Notes: generated from the sequence alone by a model not told the origin. A stretch of DNA of 64,000 nucleotides from Peptoniphilaceae bacterium (GCA_022769085.1 JALEKO010000012.1:1-64000); one strand, 5' to 3'. Numbered from the stretch's first letter, positions 1-10,021 are shown. Made by a program: numbers and translations.

Positions 1-123
1 CCCGTTCGCCACTAATCCATTAATATTCCTTCCGAAGAATTCATACTAACTTCATCGTTCGACTTGCATGTGTTATGCACGCCGCCAGCGTTAATCCTGA
101 GCCAGGATCAAACTCTCAATTTT
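1..123 (-). rRNA. rrs: 16S ribosomal RNA, 5' end only (continues left of window)
   Basis: Reverse complement reads ...TTGAGAGTTTGATCCTGGCTCAGGATTAACGCTGGCGGCGTGCATAACACATGCAAGTCGAACGATG..., the canonical bacterial 16S 5' end. Confidence 0.98.
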
Positions 124-270
124 AGTTTGTTTGATTCTGACTTTCTTCATTTAATCTACCTGACCGAAAATCATAAAATCAGATAGATGGTTTTCTCAAA
201 GTAATTCACTTTGGTTATTATTTATATAATTTTTGAGGTTCTTTGCAGTTCTTTCGAACTGACTTTTAAT

Positions 271-454
271 AGTGTACTACTTAATTTTTAGCTTGTCAAA
301 TTTTTTTATCAATTTTTTTGATTTTTTTTATTTTTACGCTTTTTTTCTTCAGTAGTAACTTTTGTATAATACTCTGTAAATTTTATTATGTCAAATATGA
401 TTTTTAAAATTTACAATGCTTTTTAATAATACGTTCTATTTTTAGTTTTGTCAA
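271..454 (-). promoter_or_regulatory. Three tandem sigma-A type rRNA promoters
   Basis: On the minus strand: TTGACA-17-TACACT (294-299/271-276), TTGACA-17-TATTAT (389-394/366-371), TTGACA-17-TATTAT (449-454/426-431), all pointing at the 16S gene. Confidence 0.85.
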
Positions 455-467
455 ATTTTATTTTTAA

Positions 468-512
468 AAAAATGATGTATTCAGTTTTACTTATATACAT
501 CATTTTTTACTT
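468..512. terminator. Hairpin between rRNA promoters and nan operon end
   Basis: AAAAATGATGTAT...ATACATCATTTTT inverted repeat. Confidence 0.5.
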
Positions 513-674
513 GTTAATTAAAATTATATTCTGTAACTTTTTTATTTTTTTGTCTGATATTAAATTATTCCATAAAGAATTACCAAAAGTGCGATAGAAA
601 TTAATACTGATTTTGTAAGTTAGCAATAATATTTTTTATTAATTATTTTTATTTTATATAAATCTCATAATTAT

Positions 675-718
675 AAAAAAAGATGTGATCTTTTATTTTC
701 ACATCTTTTTTTCTTTAA
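675..718 (-). terminator. Terminator of nan operon
   Basis: AAAAAAAGATGTGA...TCACATCTTTTTTT inverted repeat just downstream of the ROK gene stop. Confidence 0.75.
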
Positions 719-721
719 ATT

Positions 722-1585
722 TTAAAATTTTTTATTTATTTTTAATTTTTTTATCATAAGATATGTTGCACCTATTCTTTGTGCATCATTTCCTAATTTT
801 GCAGGTAATACATCTGGCATAAAAAGTTTTGAATACATCTTTTTTTCTAATTCTTTTTTTATTTTAGGAATTAGTATCTCACTTCTTGCCATTATTCCTC
901 CACCTATTACTATTGTATTAGGATTTAAAATATATGATACATAAGTAAGTCCACTTGCAAAATCTTCTGCAAACTCATCTATTATTTTTATTGCTTCTTT
1001 TTCTTTTTTTTCATAATTTTCAAATAATATTTTTCCATCTGCATATTCTAGATTTTTTTCTTTTTTATATTTTTTTGAAAGAGCATCTGCACTTGCTAAG
1101 TGTTGCCAGTCTTTACCATTTACTTTTATATATCCTATTTCTCCTGCAGAGAAATTTTTACCATGTAGTATTTCTCCATTTGTTATAACTGCACCACCAA
1201 TTCCCGTTCCAACTGTTAATACAAATGAGTTTTCAGTTGCATTTCCTTTTGCAAGTTCTCCATAAGCTGCTGCATTTACATCATTTTCAAGTATGCAAGG
1301 TTTATTTATAGCATTATAAAAATTTGTTCCTATATAACCAGGTATTGTATCACCTGAATATATTATCTCTCCTTTTTCACTATCGCATACTCCTGCAGAT
1401 GCAATTGCAACTGCATCGATATTTTCTTTCTCATCTATAAGTTTTACAACTGTTTCAAGTATTAGATTTTCTTTTTCATTAGCAATAGTTTTTAATTCTT
1501 TAAACTCATTATATGATTTTAAGTTTTCATCATATACATCACTTTTTATTGTAGTTCCGCCTATATCAATTGCCAGAATTCTCAT
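722..1585 (-). CDS. nanK: ROK-family sugar kinase, probable N-acetylmannosamine kinase
   Basis: N-terminal DIGGTTIKSD, GTGIGGAVITNG and NPNTIVIGGGI motifs; in cluster with nanA/nanE. Confidence 0.85.
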   Translation of the reverse strand: MRILAIDIGGTTIKSDVYDENLKSYNEFKELKTIANEKENLILETVVKLIDEKENIDAVAIASAGVCDSEKGEIIYSGDTIPGYIGTNFYNAINKPCILENDVNAAAYGELAKGNATENSFVLTVGTGIGGAVITNGEILHGKNFSAGEIGYIKVNGKDWQHLASADALSKKYKKEKNLEYADGKILFENYEKKEKEAIKIIDEFAEDFASGLTYVSYILNPNTIVIGGGIMARSEILIPKIKKELEKKMYSKLFMPDVLPAKLGNDAQRIGATYLMIKKLKINKKF

Positions 1586-2384
1586 TTCTTATCTCCAACT
1601 CATAAAGTGTGTCGTTAAATATTCTTTTTCTCATTTCATTTGATTTCAGTAAGTATGCATAAAATATATCCACCATTACCAAAACTGGAAATTGTGGAGA
1701 TATTATATTTCCATTACTTAAATTTTCTTTAACCGCTATATTTATTACTTCATCGCAAAATTCCAAAAAGTAAGGATCTTGATTTGCGGTTATTAGTATG
1801 GTTTTAGAATTTCTTTCTTTTGCTCTTTTTAATGAATTTACAGTTGCTTTTTTCTTTCCAGATACACTTATTCCTATTACAAGTGTAGTTTCATTAAGAA
1901 GAGCATTATTCATTTTCATTATGTCTTCATCACTTATTGAATCACAGTTTATTCCAAGCCTCATAAATCTTAATTTCATTTCGTCGGCTACAAGCCCACT
2001 TGAGCCTTTTCCATAAATATATATTATTTTTGATGTATTTAATAATTGCGTTGCATGTTTTAATTTCTTTTCATCTACAAGAGAATATGTTTTATTAAGA
2101 AGTTCTTCATAATCATTTAAAACTCTTTTTGTTATTTCACCTGAAACAGACTTTATTTTCTTATGTGTCATTTCATATTCATATATAAATTCTCTGTATC
2201 CTGAAAATCCACATTTTTTTGCAAATCTTGTTAGAGCTGAAACTGAAACATGTATTTTATTTGAAACTTCCTTTGCTGAAAAGTCAATATCTGTATTTGA
2301 TATAAAATAATTAGCTATCTCTTTTTCGGTATCTGTTAAATTGGAATAATTTCCTTCTATAAGCGGTATTACATTTTTTTGCAT
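1566..2384 (-). CDS. MurR/RpiR-family transcriptional regulator (HTH + SIS domain)
   Basis: N-terminal HTH_6 'SNLTDTEKEIANYFISN...VSVSALTRFAKKCGFSGYREF' and SIS domain 'IIYIYGKGSSGLVADEMKLR'. Confidence 0.9.
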   Translation of the reverse strand: MQKNVIPLIEGNYSNLTDTEKEIANYFISNTDIDFSAKEVSNKIHVSVSALTRFAKKCGFSGYREFIYEYEMTHKKIKSVSGEITKRVLNDYEELLNKTYSLVDEKKLKHATQLLNTSKIIYIYGKGSSGLVADEMKLRFMRLGINCDSISDEDIMKMNNALLNETTLVIGISVSGKKKATVNSLKRAKERNSKTILITANQDPYFLEFCDEVINIAVKENLSNGNIISPQFPVLVMVDIFYAYLLKSNEMRKRIFNDTLYELEIRNENSGN

Positions 2385-2403
2385 CTTTTTACCCGATGTT
2401 TTT

Positions 2404-3369
2404 TTATAATAATTCTATTGTTGATCCTGTAAGTTTATTAAACATAAAATCTTCAACATAAACATTCATAGTTTCATGACCATACTCTGGAAGGTGATAT
2501 ATTTCTTTTTCACATTCAAGTCTATTATATATTGCATATTGGGTTGATGGAAAACAAACTATATCTTCAAGACCTGTTATCATAGTAACATCAGATTTTA
2601 TTAAATGTGAAAAGTTTTTTACATCAATATAAGCCAATGTTTTCATTACTTTTTCTTCTGTAATGTGGAATGGATCTTTATATTTAAAATATCTATATAA
2701 CTCGTCATAAGGTTCTTCATGGCTTTGCCATAAAAGTAGACGTTTTAAATCTCCAAGCCATGGATATTGAACAACTGTTTTTTTTATTTTTTTATTAAGA
2801 GCACTTCCAACAAGTGCAAGTGCTCCTCCCTGACTTCCACCTTGAGTAAAAAGCATATTTTCATCTACAAATTCAAGTTTTGAAACTATTTCTATTAATC
2901 TAAAGACGTCTTTATATATTTTTGTATAAAATAAATTTTCTCTTCCATCTTCAAGTCCTCTTATTACATGACCTTTAGCTGTTATTCCTGAATATTTTCC
3001 CATATCAGTCGATTTTCCACATTGACCTCTTACATCCATCATAACTATCCCAAAGTCATTCATAGGATATTTCATTGCATAAGTCCGTGCAGGAGACTGA
3101 TTCTGATAACCATGAAAATAGAAAACTGTTGCCGACTTCTTCTTATTTTTTGGAAACATACATTTTGAATATATTTCAGAACCATCATCATCTCTAAAAA
3201 TTAGTTCATAACAGTCTGCATTTTTTATATTGTAATCTTTTTTTATTAACTTATATTCATTGGTGTTACAATTTTTAATTTCATCTTCCCGAAATTTATC
3301 AAAATCTTCAGGTATCGGATCTGCACCTTTGTAGGTTTTCATCTCCTGCAAGCTCATTTGATCATACAT
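2404..3369 (-). CDS. Acetylxylan esterase / cephalosporin-C deacetylase family alpha/beta hydrolase
   Basis: AXE1-type motifs 'DVRGQCGKS' and 'FTQGGSQGGALAL'; likely start is the internal Met (MYDQMS) preceded by GGGGGTG. Confidence 0.85.
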   Translation of the reverse strand: MYDQMSLQEMKTYKGADPIPEDFDKFREDEIKNCNTNEYKLIKKDYNIKNADCYELIFRDDDGSEIYSKCMFPKNKKKSATVFYFHGYQNQSPARTYAMKYPMNDFGIVMMDVRGQCGKSTDMGKYSGITAKGHVIRGLEDGRENLFYTKIYKDVFRLIEIVSKLEFVDENMLFTQGGSQGGALALVGSALNKKIKKTVVQYPWLGDLKRLLLWQSHEEPYDELYRYFKYKDPFHITEEKVMKTLAYIDVKNFSHLIKSDVTMITGLEDIVCFPSTQYAIYNRLECEKEIYHLPEYGHETMNVYVEDFMFNKLTGSTIELL

Positions 3370-3400
3370 TTTTATCACCCCCAATATTTACAAAATTAAA

Positions 3401-4321
3401 TTATAAATATTTGTTTATTGTATTTTGAATAAATTCTGCAACTTCTTTTACTTTTTCTTTTTCTTCGCCTTTTAAAGCTGTAAGTGGGCTTCTTACGGAG
3501 CCAACATCTATTCCTTCATTTATTCTTAATACTTCTTTTATTACAGCATACATATTTGCATGGAATCCTAAAAGTTTTGCGATACATCTGTTTATATCAA
3601 ATTGAAGAGCTTTTGCATCTTCAAGTCTATTTTCTTTAATTAGTTCGTTTAATTTAAGATAAAGCTCAACCATTGCACCATATGTTCCACCTATTCCAGC
3701 ACCAGCACCCATAAGTCTTCCTGCTAAAAACTGTTCATCAGGACCATTAAATACTATTCTTCCATCTCCTCCCATTTCTGAGAAAATTTGTATATCATAT
3801 ACTGTCATAGAAGAATTTTTTATCCCTATAACATTTGGATTTTTCATCATTTCTTTATAAATTTCAGGGGTTAAAGCAACTCCTGCAAGTTGTGGAATAT
3901 TATAAATAACAAATGGCGTATCATTTGCAGCTTTACTAATATCATTCCAATAGTCAACTATTCCCCATACAGGAAGTTTAAAATAAATAGGTGGTATTGC
4001 AGCTATAGCATCGACTCCAAGGCTTTGTGCATGTGCAGCAAGTTCCATACTTTCTCTTGTACTATTACATGCTACATGACAAATTACCGTAAGTTTTCCC
4101 CTTGCAACTTCCATTACGTTTTCTAAAACAAGTTTTCTTTCTTGAACATTTAAATATATACACTCACCGCTTGATCCATTTACATAAAGACCTTTTACTT
4201 TCTTTTTTATGTAATAGTTTGTAAGATCTTTTATTCTCTGTGGGCTTATATTTCCATCTTCATCATAACAAGCATAAAAAGCAGGGATTACTCCTTCAAA
4301 TTTTTCTAATGATGTATTCAT
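3401..4321 (-). CDS. nanA: N-acetylneuraminate lyase (DHDPS/NAL family)
   Basis: 'GVIPAFYACYDEDG...LYVNGSSGECIYL', 'PFVIYNIP', 'GIKNSS', in nan operon. Confidence 0.88.
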   Translation of the reverse strand: MNTSLEKFEGVIPAFYACYDEDGNISPQRIKDLTNYYIKKKVKGLYVNGSSGECIYLNVQERKLVLENVMEVARGKLTVICHVACNSTRESMELAAHAQSLGVDAIAAIPPIYFKLPVWGIVDYWNDISKAANDTPFVIYNIPQLAGVALTPEIYKEMMKNPNVIGIKNSSMTVYDIQIFSEMGGDGRIVFNGPDEQFLAGRLMGAGAGIGGTYGAMVELYLKLNELIKENRLEDAKALQFDINRCIAKLLGFHANMYAVIKEVLRINEGIDVGSVRSPLTALKGEEKEKVKEVAEFIQNTINKYL

Positions 4322-4365
4322 TTAATTCTCCTTATATAAATAAATTACAAATTTTTAAACAATAT

Positions 4366-5352
4366 TTATTTGTTATTTAGCCAGCATGCTACACTATGGC
4401 TATCTTCAATTTCTAAAAGTTGTGGTTTTTCTTTTTTACATTTTTCCATGCAATATTTACATCTTGTATGGAAAGGACAACCACTAGGCTTATTTATAGG
4501 ACTTGGAACGTCTCCTTCTAGTATAATCCTTTTGCTCTTTTTTTCTACTGTAGGGAGTGGAATTGCAGATACTAAAGCCTGAGTATATGGATGAACTGGA
4601 TTTTTATATAAATCTGTGGCTTTTGCTATTTCCATAATTTGACCTAAATACATTACTATAATTTTATCAGAAACATATTCAACTATGGAAAGATCATGTG
4701 CTATAAAAAGGTAAGTTAAACTCATTTTTTTCTGAATTTCAAGAAGAATATTTAAAACCTGAGCCTGAATTGAAACATCAAGTGCTGAAACTGGTTCATC
4801 TAAAACAAGCACTTCAGGTTTTACTAAAAGAGCTCTTGCAATACAAATCCTCTGTCTTTGACCTCCAGAAAACTCATTTGGATATCTATAAAGGTATTCT
4901 GGCTGAAGATTTACAAGTTTCATCATATCTTCCATTATATTCAATCTTCCTTCTTCATCACTTATTCCATGAAGTTTTAAAGGCTCGTTAAATGAATCTA
5001 TTATTTTTTTCATTGGATTTAAAGCTGAATAAGGGTCCTGAAATACCATTTGAACTTGTCTTCTAAAATCAAATAATTCTTTTTTAGAAAATTTGGTTAT
5101 ATCTTTCATTCCATCTTCTGTTTGAAATTCAACAACTCCACCTGTTGGTTTTTGAATCATCATGAGGTTTTTTGCAAGTGTAGATTTACCACATCCACTT
5201 TCACCTACAATTCCAATTGTTTCACCTCTTTTTACATTGAAAGAAACATCGTCAACAGCTTTAACATCGTTTACTTTTCTTTTTTTTATGAAACCTTCCA
5301 TTATAGGGAAATATTTTTTTATATTTTTTACTTCATATATATACTCACTCAT
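4366..5352 (-). CDS. Oligopeptide-type ABC transporter ATPase (OppF family)
   Basis: Walker A GESGCGKSTLAK, signature SGGQRQRICIARAL, Walker B VLVLDEP, C-terminal oligo_HPY 'GCPFHTRCKYCMEKC'. Confidence 0.95.
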   Translation of the reverse strand: MSEYIYEVKNIKKYFPIMEGFIKKRKVNDVKAVDDVSFNVKRGETIGIVGESGCGKSTLAKNLMMIQKPTGGVVEFQTEDGMKDITKFSKKELFDFRRQVQMVFQDPYSALNPMKKIIDSFNEPLKLHGISDEEGRLNIMEDMMKLVNLQPEYLYRYPNEFSGGQRQRICIARALLVKPEVLVLDEPVSALDVSIQAQVLNILLEIQKKMSLTYLFIAHDLSIVEYVSDKIIVMYLGQIMEIAKATDLYKNPVHPYTQALVSAIPLPTVEKKSKRIILEGDVPSPINKPSGCPFHTRCKYCMEKCKKEKPQLLEIEDSHSVACWLNNK

Positions 5353-6358
5353 GAACAACCCCTTTCGCACGATCTTCTACAAGTACGCATCTTACTTTAT
5401 GATTATTTCCCATATCGTAATAAGGTATATCATCTTTACATTTTTCTTTGTGATAAGGACATCTGTCAAAAAATTCGCATCCCTTTACATAATCTTTTGG
5501 ATCTGGAGTAGAACCTGGTATTGTTTCAAGTTTTTTATCTTTACTCATTCCAGGAACTGGTACAGAACGAAGAAGTGCTTCTGTATAAGGATGTAGAGGA
5601 TGCTCAAATATATTTTTTATTGGAGCATATTCCATAATTCTTCCCATGTACATTACACATACATCATCGGCATTTTCAGCTACAAGACCCATATTATGAG
5701 TAATTAAAATTATAGACTTATTGTCTCTATCTCTTATTTCTTTCATTAAGTCCATTATCTGAGCTTGTATTGTAACATCCAAAGCTGTTGTAGCTTCATC
5801 TGAAATAAGAAGATTTGGATCATTTACCATTGCAATTGCAATCATTACTCTCTGCTTCATTCCACCTGAAAATTCATGTGGATATTCATCAATACGCTTT
5901 TCAGGAGATGGAATTGCAAGTTTTTTTAAAATTTCAATAGCTCTTTCTTTTGCTTCTTTTTTAGAAACTTTATTATGTTCTCTAATATTTTCTATAATTT
6001 GATCACCTATTGTATAAACTGGATTTAATGAGCTCATAGGATCCTGAAATATCATTCCTATTTCTTTTCCCCTGATTTTTCTCATCTCTTTCCCAAAAGG
6101 TTTCATTTTTATTAAATCAAATTCTCCATTTTCTGTTTTTAAAATTGCACTTCCTTCAGTTACTTTTCCATTATTTGGAAGTAAGTTCACTGCAGAATTT
6201 ACAGTTACAGATTTTCCACTTCCGCTTTCTCCAACTATTGCAAGTATATGACCTTTATAAACATCAAAGCTTACACCTTTTATTATTTTATTTTCATAAG
6301 ATCCAACTTTAAAATTTGTGTGTAAATTTCTTACTTTAAATACTATATCTTTTTCCAC
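5345..6358 (-). CDS. Oligopeptide-type ABC transporter ATPase (OppD family)
   Basis: GESGSGKSVT, SGGMKQRVMIAIAM, LISDEATTALDVT, C-terminal 'CEFFDRCPYHKEKC'. Confidence 0.95.
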   Translation of the reverse strand: MEKDIVFKVRNLHTNFKVGSYENKIIKGVSFDVYKGHILAIVGESGSGKSVTVNSAVNLLPNNGKVTEGSAILKTENGEFDLIKMKPFGKEMRKIRGKEIGMIFQDPMSSLNPVYTIGDQIIENIREHNKVSKKEAKERAIEILKKLAIPSPEKRIDEYPHEFSGGMKQRVMIAIAMVNDPNLLISDEATTALDVTIQAQIMDLMKEIRDRDNKSIILITHNMGLVAENADDVCVMYMGRIMEYAPIKNIFEHPLHPYTEALLRSVPVPGMSKDKKLETIPGSTPDPKDYVKGCEFFDRCPYHKEKCKDDIPYYDMGNNHKVRCVLVEDRAKGVVHE

Positions 6359-6366
6359 AAAATCAC

Positions 6367-7230
6367 CTACACTCTCGGATCCAAAACATCTCTAAGACCA
6401 TCTCCCAGAAAGTTTATGCTCATAACAAAAATTGAAATACATGCTCCAGGAATTACCCATAACCACCACTGATTTTGTATTACAGTAATACTTTTAGCTG
6501 CATTTATAATAGTTCCCCATGTTGCAACATTTGTCGGAACTCCTAATCCTAAAAATGAAAGAACTGTCTCTTGAAGAATAAAGAAAGCTACATTTATTGT
6601 TGTTGCAACTATTATAGGTGATAATGTATTTGGAAGTATATCCTTAAACATTATGCTTGCTGATGGTGCTCCAAATGCTTTTGAAACATCTACATATGTT
6701 TCTTCTCTTATTCTCATTACTTCATTTCTAACTATACGAAAAACTGTCATCCAACCTACAAAACAAAATATTAATATAAGGTTTTTTACTCCTGCACCTA
6801 CAATTGTTGCAAGAAGCATTACCAAAATTGTCATTGGAAAAGCCATTAATATTTCTGATATTCTTACAAGTAATGAATCTATTTTACCTCCAAAATATCC
6901 TGCAATTAGTCCTAAACATGTACCTATTACAGATGTTAAAATTGCAGAAAATATTCCTATCATTATAGAAATTCTTCCACCATATACAAGTCTTGTAAAC
7001 AAATCTCTTCCAAGAGAATCAGTACCTAAAATATGTTCACCACCAGGAAGTTTATTCATGGATGAAAGGTCTGTTAAATTAGGATCATAGCTTGTTATAA
7101 ACGGCGCAAAAATGCTTAAGAAAATATATATAACAACTACAATAAGTCCAAACATAGCAAGCTTATTTGCAGTAAATTTTTTTAAGCTTCTTTTTGCCAT
7201 TGAAGATTTTTTTATTTTATTTTCACTCAT
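6367..7230 (-). CDS. ABC transporter permease (OppC/DppC family), canonical architecture
   Basis: 'HILGTDSLGRDLFTRLVYGGRISI' and EAA loop 'YVDVSKAFGAPSASIMFKDILPN'. Likely start MSENKIKKSS. Confidence 0.93.
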   Translation of the reverse strand: MSENKIKKSSMAKRSLKKFTANKLAMFGLIVVVIYIFLSIFAPFITSYDPNLTDLSSMNKLPGGEHILGTDSLGRDLFTRLVYGGRISIMIGIFSAILTSVIGTCLGLIAGYFGGKIDSLLVRISEILMAFPMTILVMLLATIVGAGVKNLILIFCFVGWMTVFRIVRNEVMRIREETYVDVSKAFGAPSASIMFKDILPNTLSPIIVATTINVAFFILQETVLSFLGLGVPTNVATWGTIINAAKSITVIQNQWWLWVIPGACISIFVMSINFLGDGLRDVLDPRV

Positions 7231-7234
7231 AAAA

Positions 7235-8185
7235 TCACTCCAATCTAATTCTTGGATCAAGAAGTGCTGAAATAACATCTATAAGGAATGATGCTACAAG
7301 AAGCACTGTTGCAAGAACAAGTGTAATCATCATTATTACAGGGTAATCTGAGCTTGAAACACCACTCATTAACTGGCTACCAATTCCTGGCCAATTGAAA
7401 ATAGTTTCAATTACTACAGATCCTCCAATTAAAGCTGGTATTCTAAGCATTATCGTTACAAGTACAGGCCCAAGTGCATTTCTGAAAGCATGTTTTAAAT
7501 ACACTTTCCATTCTGCAATTCCCTTACTTCTTGCTGTTTTTATGTACTCTTTTCCCATTACATCAAGCATTGAATTTCTTGTGTACCTGAAGACTGTAGA
7601 TATAAGTCCAATCGATAGTGCAAAAGCCGGAAGAATTATAGGCTTTATGTTTGCCATTGCTCCATTTCCAAATGGTGCTCTTCCACCAGGAGGAAACCAC
7701 GCTAATTTGAATACAAAAATAACCATAAGAACCATAGCAAAAACAAATTCTGGTATTGACTGACCTACAACCGCAATAATTCTTGTAATATAATCAACTA
7801 TTCCATTTTGATGAACTGCAGCAATTATTCCAAGAACAATTCCCAAAACAGATGAAATTACTAAAGATACAAGTGCAAGTTGAATTGTAGCTGGAAATCT
7901 TTGAGCTAATATATTTGAGATTGCCTCACCAGAAAGAATGCTATATCCGAAATCTCCATGTAAAATTCCAGAAATCCAGTCAATATATTGAATTGGAATA
8001 GGTTTATCAAGACCTAAATCATGTCTTAACGCTTCAATATTTGCTGTATTATTCATAGCATCAGGAGAGATCATGTAATTTATAGGATCAACTGGCATTA
8101 ATTGTAATGCTGAGAATATAAGTATCGATATTACTAATAACATCGGTATCATCATTAGTAATTTTCTCATTATGTATTTAAACAT
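7235..8185 (-). CDS. ABC transporter permease (OppB/DppB family)
   Basis: 'MFKYIMRKLLMMIPMLLVISILIFSALQLMPVDP', EAA loop 'YIKTARSKGIAEWKVYLKHAFRNAL'. Confidence 0.95.
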   Translation of the reverse strand: MFKYIMRKLLMMIPMLLVISILIFSALQLMPVDPINYMISPDAMNNTANIEALRHDLGLDKPIPIQYIDWISGILHGDFGYSILSGEAISNILAQRFPATIQLALVSLVISSVLGIVLGIIAAVHQNGIVDYITRIIAVVGQSIPEFVFAMVLMVIFVFKLAWFPPGGRAPFGNGAMANIKPIILPAFALSIGLISTVFRYTRNSMLDVMGKEYIKTARSKGIAEWKVYLKHAFRNALGPVLVTIMLRIPALIGGSVVIETIFNWPGIGSQLMSGVSSSDYPVIMMITLVLATVLLVASFLIDVISALLDPRIRLE

Positions 8186-8219
8186 ACATCTTCCTTTCTC
8201 TACTTTTTAATTTATATAT

Positions 8220-8253
8220 CAAGATATCCTCGAAATATTTCGAGGATATCTTG
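8220..8253 (-). promoter_or_regulatory. 34-bp perfect intercistronic palindrome (stem-loop) between SBP and oppB-type gene
   Basis: CAAGATATCCTCGAAATATTTCGAGGATATCTTG equals its own reverse complement. Confidence 0.85.
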
Positions 8254-8259
8254 TATTTA

Positions 8260-9954
8260 TTATTTATTCAAAGTCCAATCCTCAAAATGCAGGTCATATG
8301 CATACCGTGGATTTCCGAACTGAGCATCTTTTCCAACATTTATATTCTTTGTATTTACAAAGATTACATTTTTAAGTGTGAATAAAGGAAGTTTTAAAAG
8401 TTGTTCTTGCTCTGTTTTTTGCAAGCTCTTTAATATTTCACTTCTCTTTTCAACATCAGATTCTTTTAGAAGTTTGTCATAATCATCTGCAAAAGCTTCA
8501 CCCTGGTTTCCGATTATATTAGGGAATGTTGCATTTGAAGTTGAATATTCTCCGTACCATTCTTCATAACCAAAGGCTGAAAGTCCTTTAAGTACAAAAT
8601 CATAATCTCTTATTTGAGAAATTTCACTTGTTGCATCTCCGCTGAATGCTTGTACTTCAACCTGAACTCCAATTTGTCCAAGTTGTGCTGCTATTGCATT
8701 GTATAAATCTACAGATGTTTGATCTGCCATGTAATATCTGAATTTATAAGTTTTTGAAAAATCAAATTTTGCTTCTTCAAGAAGTTTTTTAGCTTTATCA
8801 GGATTAAATTCATATGTTTCATTTTCTGAATTGTAATTTTTCTCATCACTTTCAGGAACACCAGAATTAATAACATTTGCAAGACCTGGATATAAACTTT
8901 CAGCTAAAGATTTTCTATCAATTGCATACATGAAAGCTTCTCTTACTTTAGGATCTTCAAAAGTATGGTTTTCATTTACGTTACCATCAACACCTTCTAT
9001 ATTCATTATTAAATAATAATAGAATAATGTGTCTACTGGATATCCGCTCCATCCATCTTGACCGTTCATTTCATCAATTTGAGGAGGTACTTTTGTATTG
9101 AAATAATCAATTTGTCCTCCCTTAGCAGCTGTTAAGAAATCTGAAACCATAACAACATCCATATTTTTGATTTGTGGTTCTTTTCCATCATAATTTTCAT
9201 TATATGATAATTTTATGCTTTGATCAGTTTTTACTTCATCAACTTTGAAAACTCCATTTGTAACTGGTGCTTTCCAAAATTCAGCTGTATTTAATTTTAA
9301 AGGATCTTGATCTTTTAAACTATGCTCAGGTAAAATTGCAAACTGGCTTAAAATTCCAATAAGATTTCCTACTGGTTGTGTAAGTTTTAACTTGATTGTA
9401 TTTCCATCAACAGTTACACCTGTTAATTCGTCAGCTTTTCCGTCTTTTACTTCATCAGCTCCTTCTATTTTAGAAAAAGATGTTACATATATTCCGTTAA
9501 TTAAAGAAGTTTTAAGAGCTGTATTAAGTGAAAATTTTACATCTTCAGCTGTTAAAGGTTCTCCATCAGACCATTTAAGGCCATCTTTCATTTTAAAAGT
9601 ATATTCAAGACCATCTTCACTCATTTCGTAACTTTCAGCTAAATCTGGCTCAAATTCAGTTAAAGCAGGATTTGCTTTAAAAAGTCCTCTAAATGTCAAA
9701 ACTTGATAGATATTTCCTCTATTCCACCATACATAATCAAAATTATGTCCTGTTGTTCCCTGTAAATCAAAAGCTACTCTTATTGAATCTCCCGCAGGAG
9801 CAGTTGCAACAGAGCTTACTTCTTCTGCAGGTTTGTTGCTTGCTGCATTGCTTGTTGCATCGTTATTATTTTGTGTTTGAGAACCGCATGCGGTCAAAAC
9901 GAATGCAAAAGCTAAAGACATCATTAAAGTTAATGTCCCTTTTAGTTTTTTCAT
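8260..9954 (-). CDS. Extracellular solute-binding lipoprotein, family 5 (Opp/Dpp type), probable sialic-acid or conjugate SBP
   Basis: Lipobox 'MKKLKGTLTLMMSLAFAFVLTACGS', SBP_bac_5 features 'MSEDGLEYTFKMKDGLKWSDGEPLTAEDVKFSL'. Start revised to MKKLKG with GGGAGG SD. Confidence 0.92.
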   Translation of the reverse strand: MKKLKGTLTLMMSLAFAFVLTACGSQTQNNNDATSNAASNKPAEEVSSVATAPAGDSIRVAFDLQGTTGHNFDYVWWNRGNIYQVLTFRGLFKANPALTEFEPDLAESYEMSEDGLEYTFKMKDGLKWSDGEPLTAEDVKFSLNTALKTSLINGIYVTSFSKIEGADEVKDGKADELTGVTVDGNTIKLKLTQPVGNLIGILSQFAILPEHSLKDQDPLKLNTAEFWKAPVTNGVFKVDEVKTDQSIKLSYNENYDGKEPQIKNMDVVMVSDFLTAAKGGQIDYFNTKVPPQIDEMNGQDGWSGYPVDTLFYYYLIMNIEGVDGNVNENHTFEDPKVREAFMYAIDRKSLAESLYPGLANVINSGVPESDEKNYNSENETYEFNPDKAKKLLEEAKFDFSKTYKFRYYMADQTSVDLYNAIAAQLGQIGVQVEVQAFSGDATSEISQIRDYDFVLKGLSAFGYEEWYGEYSTSNATFPNIIGNQGEAFADDYDKLLKESDVEKRSEILKSLQKTEQEQLLKLPLFTLKNVIFVNTKNINVGKDAQFGNPRYAYDLHFEDWTLNK

Positions 9955-10011
9955 ACTAACCTCCCAATTATTTTTCGTCAAATTACTTTGACCTTTGTTA
10001 AATACATTACC

Positions 10012-10021
10012 CAAACGTTTG
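10012..10021. promoter_or_regulatory. CAAACGTTTG palindrome upstream of SBP (cre/LacI-like operator candidate)
   Basis: Perfect 10-bp palindrome about 57 bp upstream of the revised SBP start. Confidence 0.35.

Noticed and set aside
123-270. tRNA or 5S gene near the 16S leader
   Set aside because: No cloverleaf or 5S-like sequence recognised; this is the transcribed leader between promoters and 16S.
955-1188. Plus-strand ORFs rich in Leu/Phe/His/Tyr opposite real genes (also e.g. 1798..2016, 4770..4991, 17360..17653, 26321..26686, 27293..27757, 59810..59995)
   Set aside because: Antisense shadows of A-rich coding strands; biased composition, no SD or conserved motifs, fully overlapped by confident genes.
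5162-5596. 144-aa and 129-aa plus-strand ORFs across the oppF/oppD junction
   Set aside because: Both lie antisense to two well-supported ATPase genes and have no recognisable domain.
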